From Arthrobacter sp. zg-Y238 (GTDB lineage Bacteria; Actinomycetota; Actinomycetes; Actinomycetales; Micrococcaceae), in the NCBI RefSeq assembly GCF_024385525.1, contig NZ_JANFLU010000005.1:62001-126000 (forward strand): DNA of 64,000 nt, in the 5' to 3' direction. Under the pieces are notes generated by a model. That model saw only the letters and a program-made list of their open reading frames with translations, had not been told where the DNA came from and ran no database searches. This document shows, in pieces, positions 45,728-55,660 of this stretch. Numbering within the stretch: position 1 is the stretch's first letter; the number at the start of each line of letters is the position of its first letter. The position numbers were made by a program, and so were the translations under genes.

Positions 45728-46597
45728 TTATTCCGCGGGGAGACTGAACGCCGTCACGGCCACCTGCCCGGGTGCGGCGTCCGATTCGGACCAGACGGCG
45801 GTACCCCGGTGCCAGGTCCGACCGTCATAGGCGACGGACTCGATCCCGAGCGCCTTGGCATTGGCGACGAACCACTGGGCCACGGACCAGCCGTAGGCAC
45901 CCTCGACGTCGGCCAGATAGAGCGGGCCCAGCACGGACCCGTTCAGCGGTCCGTAGATTTCTTCGACGGCGGCAGCGCTCAGCGCGGGATCGGCGGATTC
46001 AACCGGAGCCCGCAGGGTGCAGGAGAGAGCTGTAGGGGTCTGCCCGGTCAGGGCGGAAGCGAAGGCCCGGGCAGGACCCTCATGCTTGGCGTACGCGTCC
46101 GGGAAGGCGCTGCGCTGGACCGCTTGCGCCGCCTCCGTGATCGGAAGCTCCAGGTAGCCCGGGACCTGCTCCAGGCCGTTGTAGAAGGCGGTGGCGGCGT
46201 AGGCGGGGTCCATCACCTGTTCCTCGCTGCCCCATCCCTGCGACGGGCGCTGCTGGAAGAGGCCGCGGGAGTCCGGACCGGCGTCGTCGCCGTAGTCCAG
46301 GTTGCGCAGCCCCGATTCCTGCAGGGCAGTGGCAAGGGCAATGGAGACGGCCCGCGGCGGCAGCCCGCGGGCCACCGCCACCCCGGAAATGATTGAGGCG
46401 TTCGCCGCCTGTTCCAGCGTCAGCCAGTATTCCGCGCCGCCCACAACGGCCACGCAGCGTTCAGTGATCACCGGTGCCTGCTTCTTTCCCGAGAGCGCGG
46501 AAACAGCGAACAAGGCAGCGAACGCCGCCACGCACAGCGCCAGCAGCAGGACCAGCACCCGGAAGGAACGGGTTTCATGCTGCTGGAGCAGTTGCAT
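45728..46597 (-). CDS. Membrane-anchored lysozyme-like/transglycosylase-fold protein
   Basis: 289 residues. One N-terminal helix (about 12-35) anchors an extracytoplasmic domain. IALATALQESGLRNLDYGDD and SRGLFQQRPSQGWG place a Glu and aromatic loop as in lysozyme-fold peptidoglycan enzymes, and AATAFYNGLEQVPGYLEL is the following helix. Such proteins are often mislabelled as heavy-metal transporters in Arthrobacter annotations. Enzymatic activity is unproven. Shares strand and close spacing with dapD. Confidence 0.75.
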   Translation of the reverse strand: MQLLQQHETRSFRVLVLLLALCVAAFAALFAVSALSGKKQAPVITERCVAVVGGAEYWLTLEQAANASIISGVAVARGLPPRAVSIALATALQESGLRNLDYGDDAGPDSRGLFQQRPSQGWGSEEQVMDPAYAATAFYNGLEQVPGYLELPITEAAQAVQRSAFPDAYAKHEGPARAFASALTGQTPTALSCTLRAPVESADPALSAAAVEEIYGPLNGSVLGPLYLADVEGAYGWSVAQWFVANAKALGIESVAYDGRTWHRGTAVWSESDAAPGQVAVTAFSLPAE

Positions 46598-46609
46598 GGT
46601 GTCCGGCCG

Positions 46610-47587
46610 CTAGTTCGCGTGCAGCGCGGAGTTCAGTTCCACGGTGCGTCCGTTGCGGGGCAGTGCCTCCACCGCGCCGGTGGCGGAATTGCGGCGGAAC
46701 AGCAGGTTGGGCACGCCCGAGAGTTCAGCGGCCTTCACCAGGCGGGGCTCGCCGCCGTCGAGGACGGTGACCCGGGTCCCGGCCGTCACGTACAGCCCGG
46801 CCTCAACCACGCTGTCGTCACCGATGCTGATGCCGACGCCGGAGTTCGCGCCCAGGAGGACACGTTCGCCCAGGGTGATCTTTTCCTTGCCGCCGCCGGA
46901 GAGGGTGCCCATGATGGAGGCGCCGCCGCCGACGTCGGTCCCGTCGCCCACGACTACTCCGGCGGAGATGCGGCCCTCGACCATGGACGTGCCGAGGGTG
47001 CCGGCGTTGAAGTTGACGAAGCCTTCGTGCATCACGGTGGTGCCTGCGGCGAGGTGGGCGCCGAGGCGGACCCGACCGGCGTCGGCAATGCGGACGCCGG
47101 AGGGCAGTACGTAGTCGGTCATGCGGGGGAACTTGTCCACGCCGTAGACGGTCACGGTGCCGCGGCTGCGCAGCCGCAGGCGGACCGCCTCGAAGTCGGC
47201 CACCGCGCACGGTCCGTGGTTGGTCCAGACCACGTTGGGCAGGGCAGCGAAGATGCCGTCAAGGTTGATGGTGTTGGGCTGGACCAGGCGGGCCGAGAGC
47301 AGGTGCAGGCGGAGGTAGGCGTCGGCGGTGTCGGCGGGGGCGGCGTCGAGGTCGATCCGGGTTTCCAGCACTTCGCCGTGGGTGCCGCGGATACCGTCGG
47401 CCATTGCTTCGGCGGCGGCATCGAGATCGTCTTTCAGGGCCGCGTCGAAAGCGGCATCACCCAGAGCGGGGCTGGGGAACCAGACATCGAGCACGACGCC
47501 GTCGGAGGTGACGGTGGCCAGGCCGAGGCCTGAGGCAGTACGGGTATCGGGGGTTCCAGCGGGTGTGGGGGCAGCGCTTACAGTCAT
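46610..47587 (-). CDS. dapD: Tetrahydrodipicolinate N-succinyltransferase
   Basis: 325 residues, actinobacterial DapD type with a left-handed beta-helix: hexapeptide repeats from about 170 ([20 protein letters not shown]), [36 protein letters not shown]. Succinylates tetrahydrodipicolinate in DAP/lysine synthesis. ATG 47587 follows TAGACT plus 7 nt; the frame stays open far upstream only by chance. Divergent from dapE with only 33 bp between starts. Confidence 0.93.
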   Translation of the reverse strand: MTVSAAPTPAGTPDTRTASGLGLATVTSDGVVLDVWFPSPALGDAAFDAALKDDLDAAAEAMADGIRGTHGEVLETRIDLDAAPADTADAYLRLHLLSARLVQPNTINLDGIFAALPNVVWTNHGPCAVADFEAVRLRLRSRGTVTVYGVDKFPRMTDYVLPSGVRIADAGRVRLGAHLAAGTTVMHEGFVNFNAGTLGTSMVEGRISAGVVVGDGTDVGGGASIMGTLSGGGKEKITLGERVLLGANSGVGISIGDDSVVEAGLYVTAGTRVTVLDGGEPRLVKAAELSGVPNLLFRRNSATGAVEALPRNGRTVELNSALHAN

Positions 47588-47600
47588 GGTTCCCAGTCTA
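47588..47600 (-). promoter_or_regulatory. Leaderless-type -10 for dapD
   Basis: Minus strand TAGACT (47600-47595), 7 nt, ATG 47587. It interleaves with the dapE promoter. Confidence 0.5.
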
Positions 47601-47608
47601 CCGAGCGG

Positions 47609-47620
47609 TACTGTGGGAGG
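47609..47620 (+). promoter_or_regulatory. Leaderless-type -10 for dapE
   Basis: TACTGT (47609-47614), 6 nt, GTG 47621. GGGAGG lies directly before the GTG, too close for a normal Shine-Dalgarno. Confidence 0.45.
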
Positions 47621-48712
47621 GTGACTGATGCATCTGTGCCTTCCTTGGATCTTTTCGGCGATGTCGCGGACCTGACCGCGGCCCTGATGGATTTCGAGAG
47701 CGTTTCCGGAAACGAGACCGCCCTGGCGGACGCCGTCGAGACCGCTCTCCGTGCCTGCCCCCACCTCGAAGTGTCCCGCGACGGGGACTCCGTGGTGGCT
47801 CGGACCCGGCTTGGCCGGGCGGAGCGGATCATCCTTGCCGGCCACCTGGACACCGTGCCGCTGCCGACGGTGCCGGGGTCGCGCGGGACCGTACCGTCGG
47901 CATGGGACGGGGACGTGCTTTACGGCCGCGGTGCCACCGATATGAAGGGCGGTGTGGCGGTCCAGCTGGCCCTGGCTGCCGCTCTCACCGAGCCCGCCCG
48001 GGACATCACCTACGTTTTCTACGACCACGAAGAGGTCGACGCTTCCCTCAGCGGGCTCGGCCGGTTGGAGCGCAGCCATCCGGACTGGCTGAAGGCGGAC
48101 TTCGCCGTCCTCCTGGAGCCGACCAACGGGACCGTGGAGGGCGGCTGCAACGGCACCATGCGCTTCCACGCCACCACCACCGGCCGCGCCGCGCACTCCG
48201 CGCGGGCCTGGATGGGGGAGAACGCCATCCACGCAGCGGCGGACATCCTGGTGCGGCTGCGGGACCACTCACCGGCCACGGTGAACGTCGAGGGCCTGGA
48301 TTTCCGTGAGTCCCTGAACGCCGTCCGGATCTGGGGCGGGACAGCGGGCAATGTAATTCCGGATGCCGCCACCGTCGAAATCAACTACCGCTTTGCCCCG
48401 GACAAAGGCATCGAGGAAGCCGAAGCCTACGTCCGGAAGCTGCTTTCAGGGTTCGACGTCGTGCGGACCGATGCCGCGGCCGGCGCCCGGCCGGGACTGA
48501 CCCTGCCGGCTGCCGCGTCCTTCGTGGCCGCCGTGGGCGCCGAACCGAAACCGAAATACGGCTGGACCGACGTCGCCCGGTTCAGTGCGCTGGGGATTCC
48601 CGCCGTGAACTTCGGCCCCGGGGACGCCCTGCTGGCGCACACCGATGACGAACATGTACACGCTGCCGCCATCCGGGACTGCTTGGCGGCGCTGAGGTCC
48701 TGGCTGAGCTAG
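47621..48712 (+). CDS. dapE: Succinyl-diaminopimelate desuccinylase
   Basis: 363 residues, M20 metallopeptidase fold. Metal ligands in [26 protein letters not shown] (bridging Asp) and YDHEEVD; dimerisation domain about 185-295. Hydrolyses N-succinyl-LL-DAP to LL-DAP plus succinate. GTG start. A 21-bp terminator stem follows. Confidence 0.94.
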   Translation: MTDASVPSLDLFGDVADLTAALMDFESVSGNETALADAVETALRACPHLEVSRDGDSVVARTRLGRAERIILAGHLDTVPLPTVPGSRGTVPSAWDGDVLYGRGATDMKGGVAVQLALAAALTEPARDITYVFYDHEEVDASLSGLGRLERSHPDWLKADFAVLLEPTNGTVEGGCNGTMRFHATTTGRAAHSARAWMGENAIHAAADILVRLRDHSPATVNVEGLDFRESLNAVRIWGGTAGNVIPDAATVEINYRFAPDKGIEEAEAYVRKLLSGFDVVRTDAAAGARPGLTLPAAASFVAAVGAEPKPKYGWTDVARFSALGIPAVNFGPGDALLAHTDDEHVHAAAIRDCLAALRSWLS

Positions 48713-48752
48713 GCCGGCCGCGGTTCCCGCGTCGACAAGAGCCTAAGGGCAG

Positions 48753-48797
48753 CGAAAAAGGAGAGGACCGGCATAGTGCCGGTCCTCTCCTTTTTCG
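48753..48797. terminator. Perfect bidirectional terminator between dapE and gluD
   Basis: 21-bp perfect stem (48753-48773 with 48777-48797), loop TAG, A/T tracts at both ends. Confidence 0.92.
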
Positions 48798-48820
48798 TTA
48801 GCTGTCCGGGGCTGGTGAGC

Positions 48821-49726
48821 CTATTTGGCCGCGCCCTTTGCCGGTGCGGCAGCCGGAACCGGAGCTTCGATGCCCTCGGGCTCGATCGTGTCTTCGATCT
48901 TCAGCACCTTGCCGGCACGTGCGCCCAGGCGCCGGGAGAGGCGCTGCGCGGCAAACGTGAGCAGCCAGTTCAGGGCGATGAAGATCGCGGCGGTAACCAG
49001 CAGTGCGGGCAGGATGTTGCCTTCACCCGCGGCCAGGCGGCGTGCGTAGTCCAGCAGTTCGGTGTAGCCGATGAAGGTACCCAGCGCGGAGTCCTTCAGG
49101 ATGACCACGAACTGGCTCAGCAGCGCCGGCAGCATGGCCACCAGCGCCTGCGGCATCTCGATGCTGCGGAGCGACTGGCCCGGTGTCAGGCCGATGGCGA
49201 GGCCGGCCTCGCGCTGGCCCTTCGGGAGACCGAAGACGCCGGAGCGGACCAGTTCCGCGATCACCGAACCGTTGTACAGGGTGAGGGCTATGACAACGGC
49301 GTAGAAGGGGACCTGTTCCGGATTCACCGAAGTGGACTTGGAGAGGAACTGGTAGAAGAACACCATCATCAGCAGCACGGGAACCGCGCGGAAGAACTCC
49401 ACCACGAGCCCGCAGGCCCAGCTGATCGGCTTGAAAGCCGAAAGGCGCCCGATGCCGAAGAGCAGGCCGAAGACAATCGACGTCACCACGGCCACGGCGG
49501 CAGCCTTCAGCGTGGAGAGCAGTCCCGGGAGCATGAAGTACTCCCAGGTCCGCCACTCCAGGAAGGGCGTCCACTTGGCGGCGTCGAACTGGCCCTTGTC
49601 CGCCAGCCCGGAGATCGCCACCCAGAGCAGCGCTGCGATCAGCAGCACGCCCAGGATGTTGCCGACCATGATGTTCCGGCGGGCCTTGGGCCCGGGGGCA
49701 TCAAACAGGACATTCTGTGCGCTCAT
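48821..49726 (-). CDS. gluD: Glutamate ABC transporter permease
   Basis: 301 residues, polar-amino-acid permease (HisM family): MFYFQ-type helices with AVPVLLMMVFFYQFL and the EAA loop GQREAGLAIGLTPGQSLRSI. An Ala/Pro-rich C-terminal tail is present. Start overlaps gluC stop by 4 nt. Last gene of gluABCD. Confidence 0.9.
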   Translation of the reverse strand: MSAQNVLFDAPGPKARRNIMVGNILGVLLIAALLWVAISGLADKGQFDAAKWTPFLEWRTWEYFMLPGLLSTLKAAAVAVVTSIVFGLLFGIGRLSAFKPISWACGLVVEFFRAVPVLLMMVFFYQFLSKSTSVNPEQVPFYAVVIALTLYNGSVIAELVRSGVFGLPKGQREAGLAIGLTPGQSLRSIEMPQALVAMLPALLSQFVVILKDSALGTFIGYTELLDYARRLAAGEGNILPALLVTAAIFIALNWLLTFAAQRLSRRLGARAGKVLKIEDTIEPEGIEAPVPAAAPAKGAAK

Positions 49727-50400
49727 CGTGCGACCGCCAGTTTCTTCGAGGCCCAGGTGGTGAGCAGGCCGATGGGGATAACGATGATGACGTAGCCGAT
49801 GGCAAAGGTCAGGAAGATCTGCGTCATCAGGTTCGGATTGAACTCGATCATGGTTTTCATCATGCTCGAGGTCTCCAGGGCGACGCCGGCCGTGGCGGCC
49901 ACGGTGGTGTTCTTGACCAGGGCGATCAGCACATTGCCCATCGGGGCGATGGCGCCGCGGAAGGCCTGCGGCATGATGACCAGCCGGGCTGCTTCCAGGA
50001 ACCCAAGGCCGATGGCGCGGGCGGCCTCAGCCTGTCCCAGCGGAACCGTGTTGACGCCGCTGCGGATGGCCTCGCAGAAGAATGCTGCGTGGTAGACGGT
50101 CAGCGACAGCACGGCAAGGCGGAAGAAGTTGGTGGTGAAGTCGCTGGACAGGCTCACGTTCAGCTGCGACCACAGCGCCAGTGAGCCGAACACCATGATG
50201 ATGGTCAGCGGGGTGTTGCGGAAAATGTTGACGTAGGCGGCACCGAACCACTGCAGGCTGGGGATCGGTGAGATCCGCATCAGCGCCAGTACGGTACCGA
50301 GTATCAGCGACCAGAGCGCGGCCCAGAACGCGAGCTGGATATTGACCCAGAAAGCGCCGAGGACGTCGTACTGCTCGAAGAGGGCAGTAAAACCCTCCAT
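49723..50400 (-). CDS. gluC: Glutamate ABC transporter permease
   Basis: 225 residues. YVNIFRNTPLTIIMVFGSLA and the EAA loop QAEAARAIGLGFLEAARLVIMPQ are diagnostic of polar-amino-acid permeases. Partner of GluD in the membrane. It follows gluB after 88 nt. Confidence 0.92.
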   Translation of the reverse strand: MEGFTALFEQYDVLGAFWVNIQLAFWAALWSLILGTVLALMRISPIPSLQWFGAAYVNIFRNTPLTIIMVFGSLALWSQLNVSLSSDFTTNFFRLAVLSLTVYHAAFFCEAIRSGVNTVPLGQAEAARAIGLGFLEAARLVIMPQAFRGAIAPMGNVLIALVKNTTVAATAGVALETSSMMKTMIEFNPNLMTQIFLTFAIGYVIIVIPIGLLTTWASKKLAVAR

Positions 50401-50488
50401 GTTTCACCTCTTTACGGTGGAAGAAAACCCGCAACGGGGAAGCCGGAGGTTATCGCCGGCTTCCCCGCGGGGGTGGAACGTGCAGGAA

Positions 50489-51346
50489 CTAGGCGCAGGC
50501 GTCAGGCGTCGGCGGGTTCAGGTCTTCATTGAAGGTGTAGTCGGCGCCTTCGGTGTTCTTCTTGATGGCTTCCTCCCACGCACCGTCCTGGACCATCTTG
50601 GTGATGGCTGCGTTGATGTCCTCGCACTTGACGATGCCGCCTTCCTTCGGCAGGCCGACACCGTACTTCTCCTCCGAGAAGGTGTTGCCGACAACCTTGA
50701 ACTGGCCCTTGTTGGCGTCAGTCGAGGCCAGGCCGGCAAGGATGATGTCGTCAGTGGTGACGGCGTCAATGGAGCCGCCCTGCATGGCGGTCACGCACTC
50801 GGCGTAGCTCGGCTGCTCCAGCAGGTTCACGCCGGCGGCGTAGTTGTCCTTGATCTTCTGTGCCGAGGTGGAGCCGGTGACGGAGCAGAGGTTCTTGCCG
50901 TCCAGATCCTCGGGGCCGCTGATGTCGCTGTCGACGGGAACCAGAAGGTCCTGGCCGGCCACGAAGTACGGTCCTGCGAAAGCAACCTTTTCCTTACGGG
51001 CATCGGTGATGGAGTAGGTTGCGAAGATCATGTCCAGCTGGTCATTTTCCAGCATGTTCTCGCGCTGGGCGGAGGGACTGGAAATGAACTTGATCTGGTC
51101 CTCGGGGTAGCCCAGTTCGTTGGCGACGTATTTGGCGACGTCGACGTCGAAGCCGGCGTAGTTGCCGCCCTCGTCGAAGCCCAGGCCGGGCTGGTCGAAC
51201 TTGATGCCGATACGGATCTGCTCGCCGGAGCCTTCGGTGGCGGCTTCGCTGCTGCCGGATTCGGAACCGGAATCGCCGCCGCAGGCGGACAGGGTCAGGG
51301 CTGCCACGGCGGCGATGGCCGCAGCGGCGTAACGGGTCTTGCGCAT
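50489..51346 (-). CDS. gluB: Glutamate-binding lipoprotein of an ABC transporter
   Basis: 285 residues from ATG 51346 (AAGGAG upstream). Lipobox LTLSAC (Cys 22). SBP family 3: GFDVDVAKYVANELGY, DMIFATYSITDARKEKVAFA, GPYFVAGQDLLV. The open frame extends upstream past the true start. Located between gluA and gluC. Confidence 0.93.
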   Translation of the reverse strand: MRKTRYAAAAIAAVAALTLSACGGDSGSESGSSEAATEGSGEQIRIGIKFDQPGLGFDEGGNYAGFDVDVAKYVANELGYPEDQIKFISSPSAQRENMLENDQLDMIFATYSITDARKEKVAFAGPYFVAGQDLLVPVDSDISGPEDLDGKNLCSVTGSTSAQKIKDNYAAGVNLLEQPSYAECVTAMQGGSIDAVTTDDIILAGLASTDANKGQFKVVGNTFSEEKYGVGLPKEGGIVKCEDINAAITKMVQDGAWEEAIKKNTEGADYTFNEDLNPPTPDACA

Positions 51347-51464
51347 GTTTTCTCCTTGCATTGCGGTCCTCCGCGCAAAAGCGGAGGACCTAGCCTCATA
51401 AGGGTTGCCCCCAACTGGTGAAACCCCGGTACTGCTGGTGGAGCGTGTAGTGCTTGGAACGGTT

Positions 51465-52244
51465 CTAGTGGGAGAGGATCTTGCCCAGGAAGTCCTTGGC
51501 GCGGTCGCTCTTCGGGTTCGTGAAGAACTCCTCGGGAGTGGCTTCTTCGACAATCTGTCCGTCGGCCATGAAGATCACCCGGTCCGCCGCCTTGCGGGCG
51601 AAGCCCATCTCGTGGGTGACGACCACCATGGTCATGCCGTCCTTCGCCAGGCCCACCATGGTGTCCAGCACCTCATTGATCATTTCCGGATCGAGGGCGG
51701 AGGTGGGCTCGTCGAAGAGCATGACCTTCGGCTTCATGGCCAGCGCGCGGGCAATGGCTACGCGCTGCTGCTGGCCGCCGGAAAGCTGCGCCGGAAGCTT
51801 GTTCGCCTGGTTGGCCACGCCCACACGCTCAAGCAGTTCCATGGCCAGTTTCTTGGCCTCGGCAGGCTTGGACTTGCGGACCTTGACCGGTCCGAGGGAA
51901 ACGTTGTCCACGATGGACTTATGCGCGAAAAGGTTGAACGACTGGAAAACCATGCCGACGTCGGCGCGCAGCTTGGCAAGGGCCTTGCCTTCGGCCGGCA
52001 GGACGGCGCCGTCAACGGTGATTTCGCCGTCGTCGATGGTCTCGAGGCGGTTGATGGCACGGCACAGGGTCGACTTGCCGGACCCGGAGGGTCCGATCAC
52101 CACCACTACCTCGCCGCGGGCAATGTCGAGATTGATGTTCTGCAGGACATGGAGGTCCCCGAAATGCTTGTTCACGTTCTTCAGCGAAACGAGCGGTGCA
52201 GCGGATTCAGGCACGGATTTACCTGGGGATGTGTCACTGGTCAT
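51465..52244 (-). CDS. gluA: Glutamate ABC transporter ATP-binding protein
   Basis: 259 residues. [62 protein letters not shown]. First gene of gluABCD, energising uptake of glutamate or another polar amino acid. Leaderless-type start. Confidence 0.94.
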   Translation of the reverse strand: MTSDTSPGKSVPESAAPLVSLKNVNKHFGDLHVLQNINLDIARGEVVVVIGPSGSGKSTLCRAINRLETIDDGEITVDGAVLPAEGKALAKLRADVGMVFQSFNLFAHKSIVDNVSLGPVKVRKSKPAEAKKLAMELLERVGVANQANKLPAQLSGGQQQRVAIARALAMKPKVMLFDEPTSALDPEMINEVLDTMVGLAKDGMTMVVVTHEMGFARKAADRVIFMADGQIVEEATPEEFFTNPKSDRAKDFLGKILSH

Positions 52245-52256
52245 AAGGAAAATCTA
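52245..52256 (-). promoter_or_regulatory. Leaderless-type -10 for gluA
   Basis: Minus strand TAGATT (52256-52251), 6 nt, ATG 52244. Confidence 0.55.
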
Positions 52257-52380
52257 ACCATTGATTATTGCCGGCGTGTGTCAGGGGCCATTCGGGCACG
52301 TAATTGTGACGTAAGCGCAACCTGCCCGGAGCTAACCTCGCCGATGGAGCCCGCCGCGTTGCCAGCGGCGCCATCACGGC

Positions 52381-52392
52381 TAGCCTAGAAGA
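52381..52392 (+). promoter_or_regulatory. Leaderless-type -10 for the LOG-family gene
   Basis: TAGCCT (52381-52386), 6 nt, ATG 52393. Confidence 0.55.
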
Positions 52393-53160
52393 ATGCCTAT
52401 CAGCGATGCCTCAAGTCCCATGTCCGACCGTCCGCGCAAGCGGGGGCCGGTGGAGCTGCGCCGGGGCGCTGCCCTGACCCCGCAGTCGGACCGTTTCCTG
52501 CTGGACTCGTCGGATGCCACCCATTTCACGCATACCGACCCCTGGCGGGTGCTGCGGATCCAGAGCGAGTTCGTGGAAGGCTTCGGCACGCTGTCCGAGC
52601 TGGGTCCTGCCGTGAGCGTGTTCGGTTCGGCCCGCAGCGTTCCCGGATCGCGCTATTACAAGCTGGGGGAAGAGGTGGGCAGGCTGCTGGCTGAAGCGGG
52701 CCTCGCCGTGATCACCGGGGGAGGGCCCGGCTCCATGGAGGCCGCCAACAAGGGGGCCGTGGGGGCGGACGGCCTGTCCGTGGGCCTCGGGATCGAACTT
52801 CCCTTCGAGACCGGCCTGAACGAGTGGGTGGATCTGGGGGTCAACTTCCGGTACTTCTTCGTACGCAAGACCATGTTCGTCAAGTACGCGCAGGGGTTCA
52901 TTGTCCTGCCCGGCGGGTTCGGCACCCTGGATGAGCTTTTCGAGGCCATGACCCTGGTGCAGACGCAGAAGGTGACCTCCTTCCCGATTGTGCTGATCGG
53001 CACTGAGTTCTGGAATCCGCTGCTGGGCTGGATCCGCGAGACCCTGTTGGCGGAGGGCATGGTCGGCGAGGCGGACCTCAAGCTCCTGCACGTAGTGGAT
53101 GACCCGGCGGACGCGGTACGGCTGATGATCGCGGACAGCGCAGGACACGTTTCCCCCTAG
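52393..53160 (+). CDS. LOG family protein (TIGR00730), nucleotide N-glycosidase-like
   Basis: 255 residues. GSARSVPGSRYYKLG, GGGPGSMEAANKGA and the signature PGGFGTLDELFEAMTLVQT identify the lysine-decarboxylase-like LOG family, which cleaves nucleoside monophosphates (cytokinin-type ribotides) to base and ribose phosphate. Leaderless start. Confidence 0.9.
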   Translation: MPISDASSPMSDRPRKRGPVELRRGAALTPQSDRFLLDSSDATHFTHTDPWRVLRIQSEFVEGFGTLSELGPAVSVFGSARSVPGSRYYKLGEEVGRLLAEAGLAVITGGGPGSMEAANKGAVGADGLSVGLGIELPFETGLNEWVDLGVNFRYFFVRKTMFVKYAQGFIVLPGGFGTLDELFEAMTLVQTQKVTSFPIVLIGTEFWNPLLGWIRETLLAEGMVGEADLKLLHVVDDPADAVRLMIADSAGHVSP

Positions 53161-53195
53161 CCGGCCGGCCCCCGCCCGGGACCGGCGCCATCTGG

Positions 53196-53207
53196 CACCA
53201 TGGTCCT
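53196..53207 (+). promoter_or_regulatory. Weak leaderless-type -10 for the DivIVA-like gene
   Basis: CACCAT (53196-53201), 6 nt, GTG 53208. Confidence 0.35.
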
Positions 53208-53546
53208 GTGACATTCCTCTTGGTCTTCCTCGCCATCGCCGTGCTGGGCCTGGCTGCCGTATTCGGCATCGGCCGGCTGCGCCCGGGACCCGCCGGCACC
53301 ATTCCGGCGGCCGTACAGGGCCTGCCGGAGCCGGATCCCCGGCTGCCGCCCGTTTTGCTGCCTGAGCACCCTGTGGCCGGCGACGTTTCCCGGCTCCGGT
53401 TCTCCGTGGCCCTGCGCGGCTACCGCATGGACGAGGTGGACACGGTACTGGACCGGTTCGCCGAAGCACTCGAGGAACGCGATGCCCGGATCCGCACGCT
53501 TGAAGCAGCGGGCCGGAGCAACCTTGCTGACGGAGACGGGAATTGA
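53208..53546 (+). CDS. DivIVA-domain-like membrane protein
   Basis: 112 residues: one N-terminal helix (about 2-22), a Pro-rich linker, then FSVALRGYRMDEVDTVLDRF, the short DivIVA-type repeat, and a helical end. The family acts in polar growth and cell-wall placement. It overlaps tag by 4 nt. Confidence 0.8.
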   Translation: MTFLLVFLAIAVLGLAAVFGIGRLRPGPAGTIPAAVQGLPEPDPRLPPVLLPEHPVAGDVSRLRFSVALRGYRMDEVDTVLDRFAEALEERDARIRTLEAAGRSNLADGDGN

Positions 53547-54121
53547 CTGCCGTGCCGGGCGCGGACGGGCGGCTGCGCTGCGGCTGGGCGCTGGCCAGCG
53601 AGGACTACCAGCACTATCACGACACGGAATGGGGGCGTGCCGTGGAGGGCGAGGCTGCCCTCTTCGAGCGCCTGAGCCTGGAAGCCTTCCAATCCGGCCT
53701 CAGCTGGATCACCATCCTGCGCAAGCGTGAGGCGTTCCGCGCCGCGTTCGCCGGTTTCGACCCGGAGGCGGTGGCGGCCTTTGACGACGCCGACCGGGCG
53801 CGGCTGATGTCCGATGCCGGCATTGTGCGCAACGCCGTCAAAATCGATGCGGTGATCAACAACGCCCGTGCACTGGTGAAGCTGCCGGAGAATGAAGGCC
53901 TCGGCAGCCTGCTGGACCGGTACCGCGCTCCGGCCGACCGGCCCGCGCCGCAGACACTGGCCGAGGTCCCGTCCGCTACGACGGAGTCCGCCGCGCTGGC
54001 CAAGGAGCTGAAAAAACGGGGCTTCCGGTTTGTCGGGCCCATCACCGCCTACGCGATGATGCAGGCCACCGGCTACGTCAATGACCACCTCGACTCCTGC
54101 TGGGTGCGCCATGGAAACTGA
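53543..54121 (+). CDS. tag: DNA-3-methyladenine glycosylase I
   Basis: 192 residues from TTG 53543, overlapping the DivIVA-like gene. RCGWALASEDYQHYHDTEWG, LEAFQSGLSWITILRKREAF and the HxxxC end (NDHLDSCWVR) supply the zinc-binding and base-flipping features. Removes 3-methyladenine from alkylated DNA. Confidence 0.93.
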   Translation: MTAVPGADGRLRCGWALASEDYQHYHDTEWGRAVEGEAALFERLSLEAFQSGLSWITILRKREAFRAAFAGFDPEAVAAFDDADRARLMSDAGIVRNAVKIDAVINNARALVKLPENEGLGSLLDRYRAPADRPAPQTLAEVPSATTESAALAKELKKRGFRFVGPITAYAMMQATGYVNDHLDSCWVRHGN

Positions 54122-55346
54122 ATCAGCTGAAAGGTCCTCCGTGAACCTCCGGGCAAAGACGGCGCCGGGCCGTGCCGCTGCCGCCGTCCAGCGGTGGCCG
54201 TGGTACCTCCAGGTCCTCGCCTTGTGGTTGGCGGCCCGCCTCTTCTCCTACGCCGTGCTCGCCGCCACCGCCCGGTTCCAGCCGGCGGGCCCGTGGTGGG
54301 ACGCATCGCCGGCGTACTGGGACTTCATCAACATCTGGGACGCCGAGTGGTACTTCCGGATCTTCTCCGACGGTTATCCCGACAGCGTTCCGCGGGATGC
54401 GGCGGGCAATGCCGTGGAGAACGAGTGGGCCTTCTATGCTCTGTTCCCGATGCTGGTGCGGGGGCTCGACGCCGTAACGGGCCTGGGCTGGAACGTCCTG
54501 GCCCCCGTGGCGGCCACGTTGGCGGGCTTTGCCGCAGCACTTGTCATTTACCGGCTCTTCCGGCTGCGGGCAGGGAAAGGCACCGCCATGTGGGGAGTGC
54601 TCTTCGTGGCGGTCTTCCCCGTGTCCCCGATCCTGCAGATCCCCTACGCCGAGTCACTGAACCTGCTGCTTCTTGCCGGGGCCCTGTACCTCTTCCTGTC
54701 CGGGCGCTACCTCACCGCCATCCCGGTGGTGGCCCTGATGTGTCTCTCCCGGCCGGTGGGCGTTCCCTTCGCGCTCGCGGTCGGGCTGGTGCTGGTTGTG
54801 CGGTTCCTGCGACGCGGGCAGGTGCCGTTCCCAGCCGGTCAGGCATGGCGGCTGACCGCCCTGACTGCGGCGGCCGGTTTCTCGGCGCTGGCCTGGCCGG
54901 TCATCGCATGGGCCGCCACCTCGGACATCCGCGCCTACACGGACACGGAGAGTGCCTGGCGCTTCGGGGACCTGGTTCCCTTCAAACCCTGGCTCACCAT
55001 GTCCCAGCACCTCCTGGGGCCGCTGTTCGGACCCGTGGCGCTGGTGGTGCTGGTGGCAGGCGCCGCGCTCTACCTGATGTCCCCGCCCGTCCGGCGGCTC
55101 GGGCTGGAACTGCAGCTGTGGTGTGCAAGCTATCTGCTTTACCTCCTGGTGTTCCTGAACCCGCAGACCAGCACGTTCCGCCTTCTGCTGCCGCTGTTTC
55201 CGCTGGCGCTTGCCACCGCCTGGCTTAGCCGGTCCAGGGCCTACCGGGGGACCGTCGCGGTTGCCTTCGCAGTCCTGCAGATCGTCTGGGTGGTGTGGCT
55301 TTGGCGGTGGACGCAATTACCCGGCGGAGGGGATTATCCACCCTGA
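54111..55346 (+). CDS. Membrane mannosyltransferase-like protein (PIG-V type)
   Basis: 411 residues with about eight to ten helices. The first luminal loop has WDAEWYFRIFSDGYP, the acidic WDA/WYF motif of GT-C glycosyltransferases that use polyprenyl-phosphate sugars. ATG 54111 overlaps the tag stop region by 11 nt. Probably adds mannose to a wall glycan or protein; the substrate is unknown. Confidence 0.8.
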   Translation: METESAERSSVNLRAKTAPGRAAAAVQRWPWYLQVLALWLAARLFSYAVLAATARFQPAGPWWDASPAYWDFINIWDAEWYFRIFSDGYPDSVPRDAAGNAVENEWAFYALFPMLVRGLDAVTGLGWNVLAPVAATLAGFAAALVIYRLFRLRAGKGTAMWGVLFVAVFPVSPILQIPYAESLNLLLLAGALYLFLSGRYLTAIPVVALMCLSRPVGVPFALAVGLVLVVRFLRRGQVPFPAGQAWRLTALTAAAGFSALAWPVIAWAATSDIRAYTDTESAWRFGDLVPFKPWLTMSQHLLGPLFGPVALVVLVAGAALYLMSPPVRRLGLELQLWCASYLLYLLVFLNPQTSTFRLLLPLFPLALATAWLSRSRAYRGTVAVAFAVLQIVWVVWLWRWTQLPGGGDYPP

Positions 55347-55492
55347 TTTGTGGCCCGCGACACACGAAATTTCGTTTGCCCGGTACTTGTACGGAATAAT
55401 GACAGCAATTGCCGGGCGGATATTTTACTTCCATCGGCAGCGGATTACAGGTGATCCGGTTAAACCGGGCGCTGTGAAAGGGGAATCTCGAA

Positions 55493-55660
55493 ATGGCTGC
55501 GATGAAACCAAGGACGGGAGACGGTCCCATGGAGGTTACAAAGGAGGGGCGCAGCCTCATCTTGAGGGTGCCGATAGACGGCGGCGGACGCCTGGTGGTT
55601 GAGCTGAATGTGGAAGAAGCAGGCAAGCTGAAAGACTGCCTTCTGGGCGTTACGGGCTAG
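55493..55660 (+). CDS. DUF3117 micro-protein
   Basis: 55 residues: MAAMKPRTGDGPMEVTKEGR at the start, then RVPIDGGGRLVVELNVEE. This small actinobacterial family is highly conserved; function unknown. AAAGGGG lies upstream of ATG 55493. Its TAG stop is part of the pepA -10 hexamer. The 146-bp gap upstream probably holds its promoter. Confidence 0.88.
   Translation: MAAMKPRTGDGPMEVTKEGRSLILRVPIDGGGRLVVELNVEEAGKLKDCLLGVTG

Noticed and set aside
45728-46597. Heavy-metal transporter annotation for this gene
   Set aside because: Only one helix and a lysozyme-like soluble domain are seen; no transporter motifs.
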